Assembly (NCBI RefSeq): GCF_032854445.1
Contig: NW_027018071.1
Span: forward strand, 30,343-94,342
Origin: Liolophura sinensis
Lineage: Eukaryota; Mollusca; Polyplacophora; Chitonida; Chitonidae
Direction: 5' to 3'
DNA: 64,000 bases
Below, in pieces: positions 40,164-54,068 of this stretch; the stretch's first letter is position 1, and every line of letters starts with the position of its first letter. Below the pieces are notes generated by a model that worked only from the letters and a program-made list of their open reading frames with translations, did not search any database and was not told where the DNA came from. The position numbers were made by a program, and so were the translations under genes.

Positions 40164-40530
40164 ACCGGCCCGGATAGCACAGTTGGTAGAGCGTCCGCTT
40201 CGGGACCGGTAGATCCAGGATCAATCCTTGGTCGAGTCACACCTAAGACTTTAAAAGAGGAAGTTGTGACTTCCTCGTTTGGCGTTCAGCATGAAGGGGG
40301 ATAGTGCAACGACTGGTTGACCCGTTTCAGTATAATGGCTCGGGCGGGGCGGCTTACTTGCCTTCGGTAAGTCGTCTCAGTGATGCAGCACTAAATAAAA
40401 GAGCGGTGAAAATCCGTCCTGCAACAAGGAGGCACATTAAACGTGCATGCACCCTAATGATTCCTTCGTCGTCATATGACTGAAAAATTGTTGAGTACGA
40501 CGTTAAACCCCAAGCACTCACTCACTCACT
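40164..40530 (+). mobile_element. tRNA-derived SINE, copy 7 (S7), 367 bp
   Basis: Type-beta full-length copy (loop tgtg, 'acattaaacgtgc'), 8139 bp downstream of copy 5, with boxes intact. Confidence 0.88.
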
Positions 40531-40592
40531 CAGTTGCACAGCGACATACATGTCTATACAGAAAAATGCTATCTGATCGCAGTCAGTGTAAA

Positions 40593-40729
40593 ATTCCTGA
40601 CGGTGTTTACTGTGCAGCAGAGATTCAGGATGGTGCTTACTGTGTAGCAGTGTTTCAGGATGGTATTTACTGTGCAGCAGAGATTCAGGATGGTGTTTAC
40701 GGTGCAACAGAGATTCAGTATGGTGTTAA
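40593..40729 (+). repeat. 30-bp minisatellite in S7
   Basis: Same repeat number and sequence as in S5, so it has been stable since the super-unit was duplicated. Confidence 0.85.
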
Positions 40730-41253
40730 TTGATTTAATCAACGATTCAGGAAAACACAGTGATCCAGGTTTAGAAGCTTCAGGTTATATTAATATCTTG
40801 AAGTAATGATACTTCGTTGCTTGAAACCATTTAAACATCCGAATTCCACTGACTCTGTCAACACGCTGGATGAAAGAATATATTGGAGTGAAATCAGTTA
40901 GAGAAACACATGATTTTCTATCGGCCTCACAACGTTTTACATTTTACTTACTTATTTAATTTTTGTTTGAGGAGGGCCTCAGTTACCGAGGGGGTCAGCA
41001 CGCCATCGCCCTCTGTAATCCCACATGGAACACTGGGGTTAGAGCTGATTTCCTAGCTGGCACCATCTTTTAAGTGCCAATATTGAGAAATGCCTTCTAT
41101 TTCTTCTCAACGATCAATGGTACAAAGACGCAGTTTGGACCAAATACACGCTAAAAAGCTCATCTTATCCCCACACATTATCCACACTAAATCTTTCATT
41201 TTTCCCCTCAGCTGAAATAGACTAAATCCAGTTAAAGAGACTCGTGTCTTATG

Positions 41254-43494
41254 ATAGCATGCTCAGTTACAAGATAAACATTGTAAACATTATATTATCA
41301 CGCTTACTTACAAGGAAAACATTGCAATCATTATAATAGAAAGCTCAGTTACAAGATGAAAATTGTAATCATAATAGCATGTTCAGTTACAAGATGAATA
41401 TTGTAATCATTATAATAACATCATCAGTTACAAAATGAACATTGTATTCATTATATTAGCACGTTCAATTACAACATGAACATTGTAATCATTATAATAG
41501 CATGCTCAGTTACAAGATGAACATTGTAAACAGTATAATAGCGTGCCCATTTACAAAATGAACATTGTCATCATTATAATAGCATGCTAAGTTACAAGAT
41601 GAACATTGTAATCATTATAAAAACATCATCAGTTACAAGGTGAACATTGTAATCAGTATAAAAGCATGCTCAGTTGCAAAATGAACATTGTAATCATTAT
41701 CATAGCATGTTCAGTTACAAGGTGAACATTGTAATTATTATAAAAACATGCCCAGTTACAAGATGAACATTGTAATACTTCTAATAGCATGTTCAGTTAC
41801 AAAGTGAACATTGTAATCATTATAATAGCATGCTCAGTTTCTAGATAAACATTGTAATCATTATAATATCATTTTCAGTTGCAAGATGAAGATTGTAATC
41901 GACATAATAGCATGTTCAGTTACAAGATGAACATTGTAATCATTGTAATAGCATGTTCAGTTACAAAGTGAACATTGTAATCCTTATAATTGCATGTTCA
42001 GTTACAAGATGAACATTCTAATCATGATAAAAACATCATCAGTTGCAAGGTGAACATTGTAATCAGTATACAAGCATGCTCAGTTGCAAATTGGACATTG
42101 TAATCATTACAATAGCATATTCAGTTACAAGATGAACATTGTAATCATTATAATCAAGTGCTCAGTTACAAGGTGAACATTATAATCATTACAATAGCGT
42201 GCTCAGTTACAAGATGAACATTGTAATCATTATAAAAACATGCCCAGTTACAAGATGAACATTGTAATCATTATAATATCATGTTCAGTTGCAAGATAAA
42301 CATTGTAATCAGTATACAAGCATGCTCAGTTGCAAGATAAACATTGTAATCATTACATTAGCATATTCACTTACAAGATGAATATTGTAATCATTATAAT
42401 AACATCATCAGTTACAAAGTAAACATTGTATTCATTATATTAGCACGTTCAACTACAAGATGAACATTGTAATCATTATAAAAGCATGTTCAGTTACAAG
42501 GTGAACATTGTAATCTTTATAAAAACATGCTCAGTTACAAGATGAACATTCTAATCATTATAATAGCATGTTCATTTACAAGGTGGACATTGTAAGTATA
42601 AAAGCATGCTCAGTTGCAAAATGGACATTGTAATCATTACATAAGCATATTTAGTTACAAGATGAATATTGTAATCATTATATAAACATCATCAGTTACA
42701 AAATGAACATTGTATTCATTATATTAGCACGTTCAATTACAGGATGAACATTGTAATCATTATAATATCATGCTCAATTGCAAGATAAAGATTGTAATCG
42801 ACATAATAGCATGTTCAGTTACAAGATGAACATTGTAATCATTGTAATAGCATGATCAGTTACAAAGTGAACATTGTAATCCTTATAATTGCATGTTCAG
42901 TTACAAGATGAACGTTGTAATCATTATAAAAACATCATCAGTTCCTAGGTGAACATTGTAATCAGTATACAAGCATGCTCAGTTGCAAAATGGACATTGT
43001 AATCATTGCAATAGCATATTCAGTTACAAGATGAACATTGCAATCATTATAATAATGTGCTCAGTTACAAGGAGAACATTGAAATCATTACAATAGCGTG
43101 CTCAGTTACAAGGTGAACATTGTAATCATTATAAAAACATGCCCAGTTACAAGATGAACATTGTAATAGTTAAAATAGCATGCTCAAATACAAGATGAGC
43201 AATGTAATCATTATAATAGCATGCTCAATTACAAGATGAAAATTGTAATTCGTATAATAGCATGCTCAGTTACAACATGAACATTGTAATCATTATAATA
43301 GCATGTTTAGTTACAAGATGAACATTGTAATCAGTGTAATAGCATGCTCAGTTACAAAATTAATATTTTAATTATTACACTAGTATGCCCAGTTACAAGA
43401 TGAACATTGTAATCAGTATAATAGCGTGCTCAGTTACAAGATGAGCAATGTAATCATTATAATAGCATGTTCAGTTACCAGATGAACATTGTAA
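41254..43494 (+). repeat. 41-bp satellite block A7
   Basis: 2241 bp, matching A5 except for loss of exactly 41 bp: the 'atagttaaaatagcatgatc' monomer of A5 (near 34130) is missing at about 42263. Confidence 0.95.
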
Positions 43495-44772
43495 GAATTA
43501 TTTTTAGAATAAATCGCTTCCAAACTCTGGTATATTCACCTCAGTTTAACTAAACGCCAGCATATCGTATTTATGTTAATTACATGTAATATTGTAATAG
43601 GCATGTTCTTAAGTCAAGTGGCCCTTTGTTAGACTGTTTAGCCTTTCAAAACGAAAAATACAGGTATGCATATTTAAGAGAACTTAAGTTTGTCCTTTTT
43701 TAAAACCATTTTCTTCATTCCTCAATGAAAAATACATGCATTGTTTCGCACCCCTATTTGCAGCGTACTGGCAATGGGCCAAATGTGTAGAATACGATAT
43801 CTGTGAAATTAATCTGACTGCAATAAGATCAGAAAATTCGACCCCAATTCTTTGATGGTTTTCTCTACGGTTCTTCTATATCGGGACTAGTCTTGCTGAC
43901 AATGGTAACTGATGCTCGTCGGCAGGTACACGTACGTTAATGAGATCAATAACTTTGTCTCTTTCTTTCAGGACAAATATGTAACTTATTAAACTAACGG
44001 TTTTGACAGATAAATGTTACAGCTCTGTGATCTCATCATGTTAGAAATGAAATAAAAAATGCGATATAGACGTACTTGAGATCCTAATATTTTTTTTCCA
44101 GAGTGCTTACGGTGGACTTCGTTTGGATTCTGTGAGGGTTTTGATAGGTCTGTTATATGTTAATTGTGTATTACTGAAAACTCGCTCCACTAATATTATA
44201 TGTACAAACATGTTTGCTTAAAGCCTTCCTTTCACTAGGAAATAAAATAGCCTGAGTAGGAGCCTTGTCAGGTGGGGTTATGTATGGGAGGACTAAGGTT
44301 TGCCTGAAGTGAAAGACATAGGTACAGTAAATGGCGCAGAGACATACATGTCTTTACAGATAAATGTTATCTGATCGTCAGTTGCACAGACCGCCCCGGA
44401 TAGCACAGTTGGTAGAGCGTCCGCTTCGGGACCGGTAGATCCAGGATCAATCCTTGGTCGAGTCACACCTAAGACTTTAAAAGAGGAAGTTGTAACTTCC
44501 TCGTTTGGCGTTCAGCATGAAGGGGATAGTGCAACGACTGGTTGACCCGTTTCAGCATAATGGCTCGGGCGGGGCGGCTTACTTGCCTTCGGTAAGTCGT
44601 CTCAGTGATGCAGCACTAAATAAAAGAGCGGTGAAAATCCGTCCTGCAACAAGGAGGCACATTACACGTGCATGCACCCTAATGATTCCTTCGTCGTCAT
44701 ATGACTGAAAAATTGTTGAGTACGACGTTAAACCCCAAGCACTCACTCACTCAGTTGCACAGCGACATACAT
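43495..44772 (+). other. HOR spacer S8 (short form, type alpha)
   Basis: 1278 bp, very close to S6 ('cctcagtttaac', 'aacgaaaaatacagg', 'gagatcctaat') but with 'attgtgtattactg' instead of the gtgg form. Confidence 0.9.
44390..44751 (+). mobile_element. tRNA-derived SINE, copy 8 (S8), 362 bp
   Basis: The head has 'ccgccccgg' instead of 'ccggcccgg'. It has one base fewer in the G-run before 'atagtgcaacg'. Boxes and hairpin are intact. Confidence 0.88.
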
Positions 44773-47369
44773 ACAAGATGAAGATTGTAATCGACATAAT
44801 AGCATGTTCAGTTACAAAATGAACATTGTAATCATTGTAATAGCATGTTAAGTTACAAAGTGAACATTGTAATCCTTATAATTGCATGTTCAGTTACAAG
44901 ATGAACATTGTAATCATGATAAAAACATCATCAGTTGGAAGGTGAACATTGTAATCAGTATACAAGCATGCTCAGTTGCAAAATGGACATTGTAATCATT
45001 ACAATAGCATATTCAGTTACAAGATGAACATTGTAATCATTATAATCATGTGCTCAGTTACAAGGTGAACATTGTAATCATTACAATAGCGTGCTCAGTT
45101 ACAAGATGAACATTGTAATCATTATAAAAACATGCCCAGTTACAAGATGAACATTGTAATAGTTAAAATAGCATGATCAGTTACGAAGTGAACATTGTAA
45201 TCATTATAATAGCATGCTCAGTTGCAAGATAAACAATGTAATCATTATAATATCATTTTCAGTTACAAGATGAAGATTGTAATCGACATAATAGCATGTT
45301 CAGTTACAAGATGAACATTGTAATCATTGTAATAGCATGTTCAGTTACAAAGTAAACATTGTATTCATTATAATAGCGTCAAGGGTTACAAAATCACCAT
45401 TGTAATTAATATAATAGCATGCTCAGTTACAAAATGAAAATTTCAATCATTATATTAGCATATTTTATTACAAGATGAACATTGTAATCATTATTATAGC
45501 ATATGTAGTTACAAGATGAACATTGTAATCATTATAAAAACATCATCAGTTACAAGGTGAACATTGTAATCAGTATAAAAGCATGCTCAGTTGCAAAATG
45601 GATATTGTAATCATTACATTAGCATATTCACTTACAAGATGAACATTGTAATTATTACAATAATGTGCTCAGTTACAAGGTGAACAATGTAATCATTGTA
45701 ATAGCATGTTCAGTTACAAAGTGAACATTGTATTCCTTATAATTGCATGTTCACTTTCAAAGTGAACATTGTAATCATTATAAAAACATCATCAGTTGCA
45801 AAGTGAAAATTGTAATCAGTATACAAGCATGCTCAGTTGCAAAATGGACATTGTAATCATTACAATAGCATATTCAGTTACAAGATGAACATTGTAATCA
45901 TTATAATAATGTGCTCAGTTACAAGGTGAACAATGTAATCATTGTAATAGCATGTTCAGTTACAAAGTGAACATTGTAATCCTTATAATTGCATGTTCAG
46001 TTACAAGATGAACATTGTAATCATTATAAAAAGTAAACAGTTTCAAGGTGAACATTGTAATCAGTATACAAGCATGCTCAGTTGCAAAATGGACATTGTA
46101 GTCATTACATTAGCATATTCACTTACAAGATGAATATTGTAATCATTATAATAACATCATCAGTTACAACATAAGCATTGTATTCATTATATTAGCTCGT
46201 TGACTTACAAGATAAACATTGTAATCATTATAAAAGCATGTTCAGTTACAAGGTGAACATAGTAATCATTTTAAAAACATGCTCATTTGCAAGATGAAGA
46301 TTGTAATCGACATAATAGCATGTTCAGTTACAAGATGAACATGGTAATCATTATAAAAACATCATCAGTTGCAAGGTGAACATTGTAATCAGTATACAAG
46401 CATGCTCAGTTGCAAGATAAACATTGTAATCATTACATTAGCATATTCACTTACAAGATGAATACTGTAATCATTATAATAACATCATCAGTTACAAAGT
46501 AAACATTGTATTCATTATTTTAGCACGTTCAATTACAAGATGAACATTGTAATCATTATAAAAGCATGTTCAGTTACAAGGTGAACATTGTAATCTTTAT
46601 AATAGCATGTTCAGTTACAAGGTGGACATTGTAAGTATAAAAGCATGCTCAGTTGCAAAATGGACATTGTAATCATTACATAAGCATATTCAGTTACAAG
46701 ATGAATATTGTAATCATTATAATAACATCATCAGTTACAAAATGAACATTGTATTCATTATATTAGCACGTTCAATTACAAGATGAACATTGTAATCATT
46801 ATAATATCATGCTCAGTTGCAAGATGAAGATTGTAATCGACATAATAGCATGTTCAGTTACAAGATGAACATTGTAATCATTGTAATAGCATGTTCAGTT
46901 ACAAAGTGAACATTGTAATCCTTATAATTGCATGTTCAGTTACAAGATGAACATTGTAATCATTATAAAAACATCATCAGTTCCAAGGTGAACATTGTAA
47001 TCAGTATACAAGCATGCTCAGTTGCAAAATGGACATTGTAATAGTTAAAATAGCATATTCAGTTACAAGATGAGCAATGTAATCATTATAATAGCATGCT
47101 CAATTACAAGATGAAGATTGTAATTCGTATAATAGCATGTTCAGTTACAACATGAACATTGTAATCATTATAATAGCATGTTCAGTTACAAGATGAACAT
47201 TGTAATCAGTATAATAGCATGCTCAGTTACAAAATTAATATTTTAATTATTACACTAGTATGCCCAGTTACAAGATGAACATTGTAATCAGTATAATAGC
47301 GTGCTCAGTTACAAGATGAGCAATGTAATCATTATAATAGCATGTTCAGTTACCAGATGAACATTGTAA
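44773..47369 (+). repeat. 41-bp satellite block A8
   Basis: 2597 bp, closest to A6. It shares 'gtcaagggttac', 'gtaaacagtttc' and the 'gtaatagttaaaatagcatattcag' type of switch near its 3' end. Confidence 0.95.
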
Positions 47370-48264
47370 GAATTATTTTTAGAATAAATCGCTTCCAAAC
47401 TCTGGTATATTCACCTTAGTTTAACTAAACGCCATCATATCGTATTTATGTTAATTACATGTAATATTTTAATAGGCATGTTCTTAAATCAAATGGCCCT
47501 TTGTTAGACTGTTTAGCCTTTCAAAACGGAAACTACAGGTATGCATATTTAAGAGAACTTATGTTTGTCCTTTTTTAAAACCATTTTCTTCATTCCTCAA
47601 TGAAAAATACATGCATTGTTTCGCACCCCTATTTGCAGCGTTCTGGCAATGGGCCAAATGTGTAGAATACGATATCTGTGAAATTAATCTGACTGCAATA
47701 AAATCAGAAAATTCGACCCCAATTCTTTTATGGTTTTCTCTACGGTTCTTCTATATCGGGACTAGTCTTGCTGACAATGGTAACTGATGCTCGTCGGCAG
47801 GTACACGTACGTTAATGAGATCAATAACTTTGTCTCTTTCTTTCAGGACAAATATGTAACTTATTAAACTAACGGTTTTGACAGATAAATGTAACAGCTC
47901 TGTGATCTCATCATGTTAGAAATGAAATAAAAAATGCGATATAGACGTACTTGAGCTCCTAATATGTTTTTTCCAGAGTGCTTACGGTGGACTTCGTTTG
48001 GATTCTGTGAGGGTTTTGATAGGTCTGTTATATGTTAATTGTGTATTACTGAAAACTCGCTCCACTAACATTATATATACAAACATGTATGCTTAAAGCC
48101 TTCCTTTCACTAGGAAATAAAATAGCCTGAGTAGGAGCCTTGTCAGGTGGGGTTATGTATGGGAGGACTAAGGTTTGCCTGAAGTGAAAGACATAGGTAC
48201 AGTAAATGGCGCAGAGACATACATGTCTTTACAGATAAATGTTATCTGATCGTCAGTTGCACAG

Positions 48265-48631
48265 ACCGGCCCGGATAGCATAGTTGGTAGAGCGTCCGCT
48301 TCGGGACCGGTAGATCCAGGATCAATCCTTGGTCGAGTCACACCTAAGACTTTAAAAGAGGAAGTTGTGACTTCCTCGTTTGGCGTTCAGCATGAAGGGG
48401 GATAGTGCAACGACTGGTTGACCCGTTTCAGTATAATGGCTCGGGCGGGGCGGCTTACTTGCCTTCGGTAAGTCGTCTCAGTGATGCAGCATTAAATAAA
48501 AGAGCGGTGAAAATCCGTCCTGCAACAAGGAGGCACATTAAACGTGCATGCACCCTAATGATTCCTTCGTCGTCATATGACTGAAAAATTTTTGAGTACG
48601 ACGTTAAACCCCAAGCACTCACTCACTCACT
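48265..48631 (+). mobile_element. tRNA-derived SINE, copy 9 (S9), 367 bp
   Basis: The A box reads 'tagcatagttg', a C-to-T change at a position the consensus leaves free. Near the 3' end 'aaatttttgag' replaces 'aaattgttgag'. Confidence 0.88.
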
Positions 48632-48693
48632 CAGTTGCACAGCGACATACATGTCTATACAGAAAAATGCTATCTGATCGCAGTCAGTGTAAA

Positions 48694-48830
48694 ATTCCTG
48701 ACGGTGTTTACTGTGCAGCAGAGATTCAGGATGGTGCTTACTGTGTAGCAGAGTTTCAGGATGGTATTTACTGTGCAGCAGAGATTCAGGATGGTGTTTA
48801 CGGTGCAACAGAGATTCAGTATGGTGTTAA
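48694..48830 (+). repeat. 30-bp minisatellite in S9
   Basis: Same copy number as S5 and S7, with 'gtagcagagtttcagg' where those have 'gtagcagtgtttcagg'. Confidence 0.85.
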
Positions 48831-49354
48831 TTGATTTAATCAACGATTCAGGAAAACACAGTGATCCAGGTTTAGAAGCTTCAGGTTATATTAATATCTT
48901 GAAGTAATGATACTTCGTTGCTTGAAACCGTTTAAACATCCGAATTCCACTGACTCTGTCAACACGCTGGATGAAAGAATATATTGGAGTGAAATCAGTT
49001 AGAGAAACACATGATTTTCTATCGGCCTCACAACGTTTTACATTTTACTTACTTATTTAATTTTTGTTTGAGGAGGGCCTCAGTTACCGATGGGGTCAGC
49101 ACGCCATCGCCCTCTGTAATCCCACATGGAACACTGGGGTTAGAGCTGATTTCCTAGCTGGCACCATCTTTTAAGTGCCAATATTGAGAAATGCCTTCTA
49201 TTTCTTCTCAACGATCAACGGTACAAAGATGCAGTTTGGACCAAATACACGCTAAAAAGCTCATCTTATCCCCACACATTATCCACACTAAATCTTTCAT
49301 TTTTCCCCTCAGCTGAAATAGACTAAATCCAGTTAAAGAGACTCGTGTCTTATG

Positions 49355-52300
49355 ATAGCATGCTCAGTTACAAGATAAACATTGTAAACATTATATTATC
49401 ACGCTCACTTACAAGGTAAACATTGTAATCATTATAATAGAAAGCTCAGTTACAGGATGAAAATTGTAATCATAATAGCATGTTCAGTTACAAGATGAAT
49501 ATTGTAATCATTATAATAACATCATCAGTTACAAAATGAACATTGTATTCATTATATTAGCACGTTCAATTACAACATGAACATTGTAATCATTATAATA
49601 GCATGCTCAGTTAAAAGATGAACATTGTAAACAGTATAATAGCGTGCTCATTTACAAAATGAACATTGTCATCATTATAATAGCATGCTAACTTACAAGA
49701 TGAACATTGTAATCATTATAAAAACATAATCAGTTACAAGGTGAACATTGTAATCAGTATAAAAGCATGCTCAGTTGCAAAATGAACATTGTAATCATTA
49801 TAATAGCATGTTCAGTTACAAGGTGAACATTGTAATTATTATAAAAACATGCCCAGTTACAAGATGAACATTGTAATACTTCTAATAGCATGTTCAGTTA
49901 CGAAGTGAACATTGTAATCATTATAATAGCATGCTTAGTTTCAAGATAAACATTGTAATCATTATAATATCATTTTCAGTTGCAAGATGAAGATTGTAAT
50001 CGACATAATAGCATGTTCAGTTACAAGATGAACATTGTAATCATTGTAATAGCATGTTCAGTTACAAAGTGAACATTGTAATCCTTATAATTGCATGTTC
50101 AGTTACAAGATGAACATTGTAATCATGATAAAAACACCATCAGTTGCAAGGTGAACATTGTAATCAGTATACAAGCATGCTCAGTTGCAAATTGGACATT
50201 GTAATCATTACAATAGCATATTCAGTTACAAGATGAACATTGTAATCATTATAATCATGTGCTCAGTTACAAGGTGAACTTTATAATCATTACAATAGCG
50301 TGCTCAGTTACAAGATGAACATTGTAATCATTATAAAAACCTGCCCAGTTACAAGATGAACATTGTAATAGTTAAAATAGCATGATCAGTTACGAAGTGA
50401 ACATTGTAATCATTATAATATCATTTTCAGTTGCAAGATAAACATTGTAATCATTATAATATCATTTTCAGTTACAAGATAAAGATTGTAATCGACATAA
50501 TAGCATGTTCAGTTACAAGATGAACATTGTAATCATTGTAATAGCATGTTCAGTTACAAAGTAAACATTGTAATCATTATAATAGCGTCAACGGTTACAA
50601 AATCACCATTGTAATCAAAATAATAGCATGCTCAGTTACAAAATGAATATTGCAATTATTATATTAGCATATGTAGTTACAAGACGAACATTGTAATCAT
50701 TATTATAGCATATGTAGTTACAAGATGAACATTGTAATCATTATAAAAAACATCATCAGTTACAAGGTGAACATTGTAATCAGTATAAAAGCATGCTCAG
50801 TTGCAAAATGGGTATTGTAATCATTACATTAGCATGTTCACTTACAAGATGAACATTGTAATCATTATAATAATGTGCTCAGTTACAAGGTGAACAATGT
50901 AATCTTTGTAATAGCATGTTCAGTTACAAAGAGAACATTGTATTCCTTATAATTGCATGTTCAGTTACAAAGTGAACATTGTAATCATTATAAAAACATC
51001 ATCAGTTGCAAGGTGAACATTGTAATCAGTATATAAGTATGCTCAGTTGCAAAATGGACATTGTAATCATTACAATAGCATATTCAGTTACAAGATGAAC
51101 ATTGTAATCATTATAATAATGCGCTCAGTTACAAGGTGAACCATGTAATCATTGTAATAGCATGTTCAGTTACAAAGTGAACATTGTAATCCTTATAATT
51201 GCATGTTCAGTTATAAGATGAACATTGTAATCATTATAAAAACATAAACAGTTACAAGGTGAACATTTTAATCAGTATACAAGCATGCTCAGTTGCAAAA
51301 TGGACATTGTAATCATTACATTAGCACATTCACTTACAAGATGAATATTGTAATTATTATAATAACATCATCAGTTACAATGTAAACATTGTATTTATTA
51401 TATTAGCTCGTTCACTTACAAGATAAACATTGTAATCATTATAAAAGCATGTTCAGCTACAAGGTGAACATAGTAATCATTTTAAAAACATGCTCAGTTG
51501 CAAGATGAAGATTGTAATCGACATAATAGCATGTTCAGTTATAAGATGAACATTGTAATCATTATAAAAACATCATCAGTTGCAAGGTGAACATTGTAAT
51601 CAGTATACAAGCATGCTCAGTTGCAAGATAAACATTGTAATCATTACATTAGCATATTCACTTACAAGATGAATATTGTAATCATTATAATAACATCATC
51701 AGTTATAAAGTAAACATTGTATTCATTATATTAGCACGTTCAATTACAAGATGAACATTGTAATCATTATAAAAGCATGTTCAGTTACAAGGTGAACATT
51801 GTAACCTTTATAAAAACATGCTCAGTTACAAGATGAACATTCTAATCATTATAATAGCATGTTCAGTTACAAGGTGGACATTGTAAGTATAAAAGCATGC
51901 TCAGTTGCAAAATGGACATTGTAATCATTACATAAGCATATTTAGTTACAAGATGAATATTGTAATCATTATATAAACATCATGAGTTACAAAATGAACA
52001 TTGTATTCATTATATTAGCACGTTCAATTACAAGATGAACATTGTAATCATTATAATATCATGCTCAGTTGCAAGATAAAGATTGTAATCGACATAATAG
52101 CATGTTCAGTTACAAGATGAACATTGTAATCATTGTAATAGCATGTTCAGTTACAAAGTGAACATTGTAATCCTTATAATTGCATGTTCAGTTACAAGAT
52201 GAACGTTGTAATCATTATAAAAACATCATCAGTTCCTAGGTGAACATTGTAATCAGTATACAAGCATGCTCAGTTGCAAAATGGACATTGTAATCATTGC

Positions 52301-52785
52301 AATAGCATATTCAGTTACAAGATGAACATTGCAATCATTATAATAATGTGCTCAGTTACAAGGAGAACATTGAAATCATTACAATAGCGTGCTCAGTTAC
52401 AAGGTGAAAATTGTAATCATTATAAAAACATGCCCAGTTACAAGATGAACATTGTAATAGTTAAAATAGCATGCTCAAATACAAGATGAGCAATGTAATC
52501 ATTATAATAGCATGCTCAATTACAAGATGAAAATTGTAATTCGTATAATAGCATGCTCAGTTACAACATGAACATTGTAATCATTATAATAGCATGTTCA
52601 GTTACAAGATGAACATTGTAATCAGTATAATAGCATGCTCAGTTACAAAATTAATATTTTAATTATTACACTAGTATGCCCAGTTACAAGATGAACATTG
52701 TAATCAGTATAATAGCGTGCTCAGTTACAAGATGAGCAATGTAATCATTATAATAGCATGTTCAGTTACCAGATGAACATTGTAA
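49355..52785 (+). repeat. 41-bp satellite block A9
   Basis: 3431 bp. It starts like A5 and A7 but has 1149 bp more (28 monomers plus 1 bp); one extra A lies near 50750. The added stretch contains a 'gtcaacgg' marker (about 50585) absent from A5 and A7 and resembles part of A3. Confidence 0.95.
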
Positions 52786-54068
52786 GAATTATTTTTAGAA
52801 TAAATCGCTTCCAAACTCTGGTATATTCACCTTATTTTAACTAAACGCCATCATATCGTATTTATGTTAATTACATGTAATATTGTAATAGGCATGTTCT
52901 TAAGTCAAGTGGCCCTTTGTTAGACTGTTTAGCCTTTCAAAACGGAAACTACAGGTATGCATATTTAAGAGAACTTAAGTTTGTCCTTTTTTAAAACCAT
53001 TTTCTTCATTCCTCAATGAAAAATACATGCATTGTTTCGCACCCCTATTTGCAGCGTACTGGCAATGGGCCAAATGTGTAGAATACGATATCTGTGAAAT
53101 TAATCTGACTGCAATAAGATCAGAAAATTCGACCCCAATTCTTTGATGGTTTTCTCTACGGTTCTTCTATATCGGGACTAGTCTTGCTGACAATGGTAAC
53201 TGATGCTCGTCGGCAGGTACACGTACGTTAATGAGATCAATAACTTTGTCTCTTTCTTTCAGGACAAATATGTAACTTATTAAACTAACGGTTTTGACAG
53301 ATAAATGTAACAGCTCTGTGATCTCATCATGTTAGAAATGAAATAAAAAATGCGATATAGACGTACTTGAGCTCCTAATATGTTTTTTCCAGAGTGCTTA
53401 CGGTGGACTTCGTTTGGATTCTGTGAGGGTTTTGATAGGTCTGTTATATGTTAATTGTGGATTACTGAAAACTCGCTCCACTAACATTATATATACAAAC
53501 ATGTATGCTTAAAGCCTTCCTTTCACTAGGAAATAAAATAGCCTGAGTAGGAGCCTTGTCAGGTGGGGTTATGTATGGGAGGACTAAGGTTTGCCTGAAG
53601 TGAAAGACATAGGTACAGTAAATGGCGCAGAGACATACATGTCTTTACAGATAAATGTTATCTGATCGTCAGTTGCACAGACCGGCCCGGATAGCACAGT
53701 TGGTAGAGCGTCCGCTTCGGGACCGGTAGATCCAGGATCAATCCTTGGTCGAGTCACACCTAAGACTTTAAAAGAGGAAGTTGTGACTTCCTCGTTTGGC
53801 GTTCAGCATGAAGGGGGATAGTGCAACGACTGGTTGACCCGTTTCAGTATAATGGCTCGGGCGGGGCGGCTTACTTGCCTTCGGTAAGTCGTCTCAGTGA
53901 TGCAGCACTAAATAAAAGAGCGGTGAAAATCCGTCCTGCAACAAGGAGGCACATTAAACGTGCATGCACCCTAATGATTCCTTCGTCGTCATATGACTGA
54001 AAAATTGTTGAGTACGACGTTAAACCCCAAGCAATCACTCACTCACTCAGTTGCACAGCGACATACAT
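52786..54068 (+). other. HOR spacer S10 (short form, mosaic)
   Basis: 1283 bp. Type beta at 'ctaacattatatatac' (near 53481), yet it carries 'aattgtggattactg' (near 53455) otherwise seen in S6 and S12, and 'cttattttaac' shared with S12. Confidence 0.9.
53681..54047 (+). mobile_element. tRNA-derived SINE, copy 10 (S10), 367 bp
   Basis: Type-beta SINE with intact boxes. One private change in the tail gives 'aagcaatcactcactc'. Confidence 0.88.

Larger units (their letters stand above)
39269..41253 (+). other. HOR spacer S7 (long form, 1985 bp)
   Basis: Same length and layout as S5. The left part has 'cttaaatcaaatggccc' and 'gagaacttatgtttg', shared with S9 and the left half of S11. Confidence 0.88.
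39269..47369 (+). repeat. Super-HOR unit 2 (8101 bp)
   Basis: S7, A7, S8, A8. It is 38 bp shorter than unit 1, largely because A7 lacks one 41-bp monomer; small gains elsewhere make up the difference. Confidence 0.9.
47370..49354 (+). other. HOR spacer S9 (long form, 1985 bp)
   Basis: Third long spacer, identical in length to S5 and S7. The unique tail carries a few private substitutions ('accgatggggtc', 'gatcaacgg'). Confidence 0.88.
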
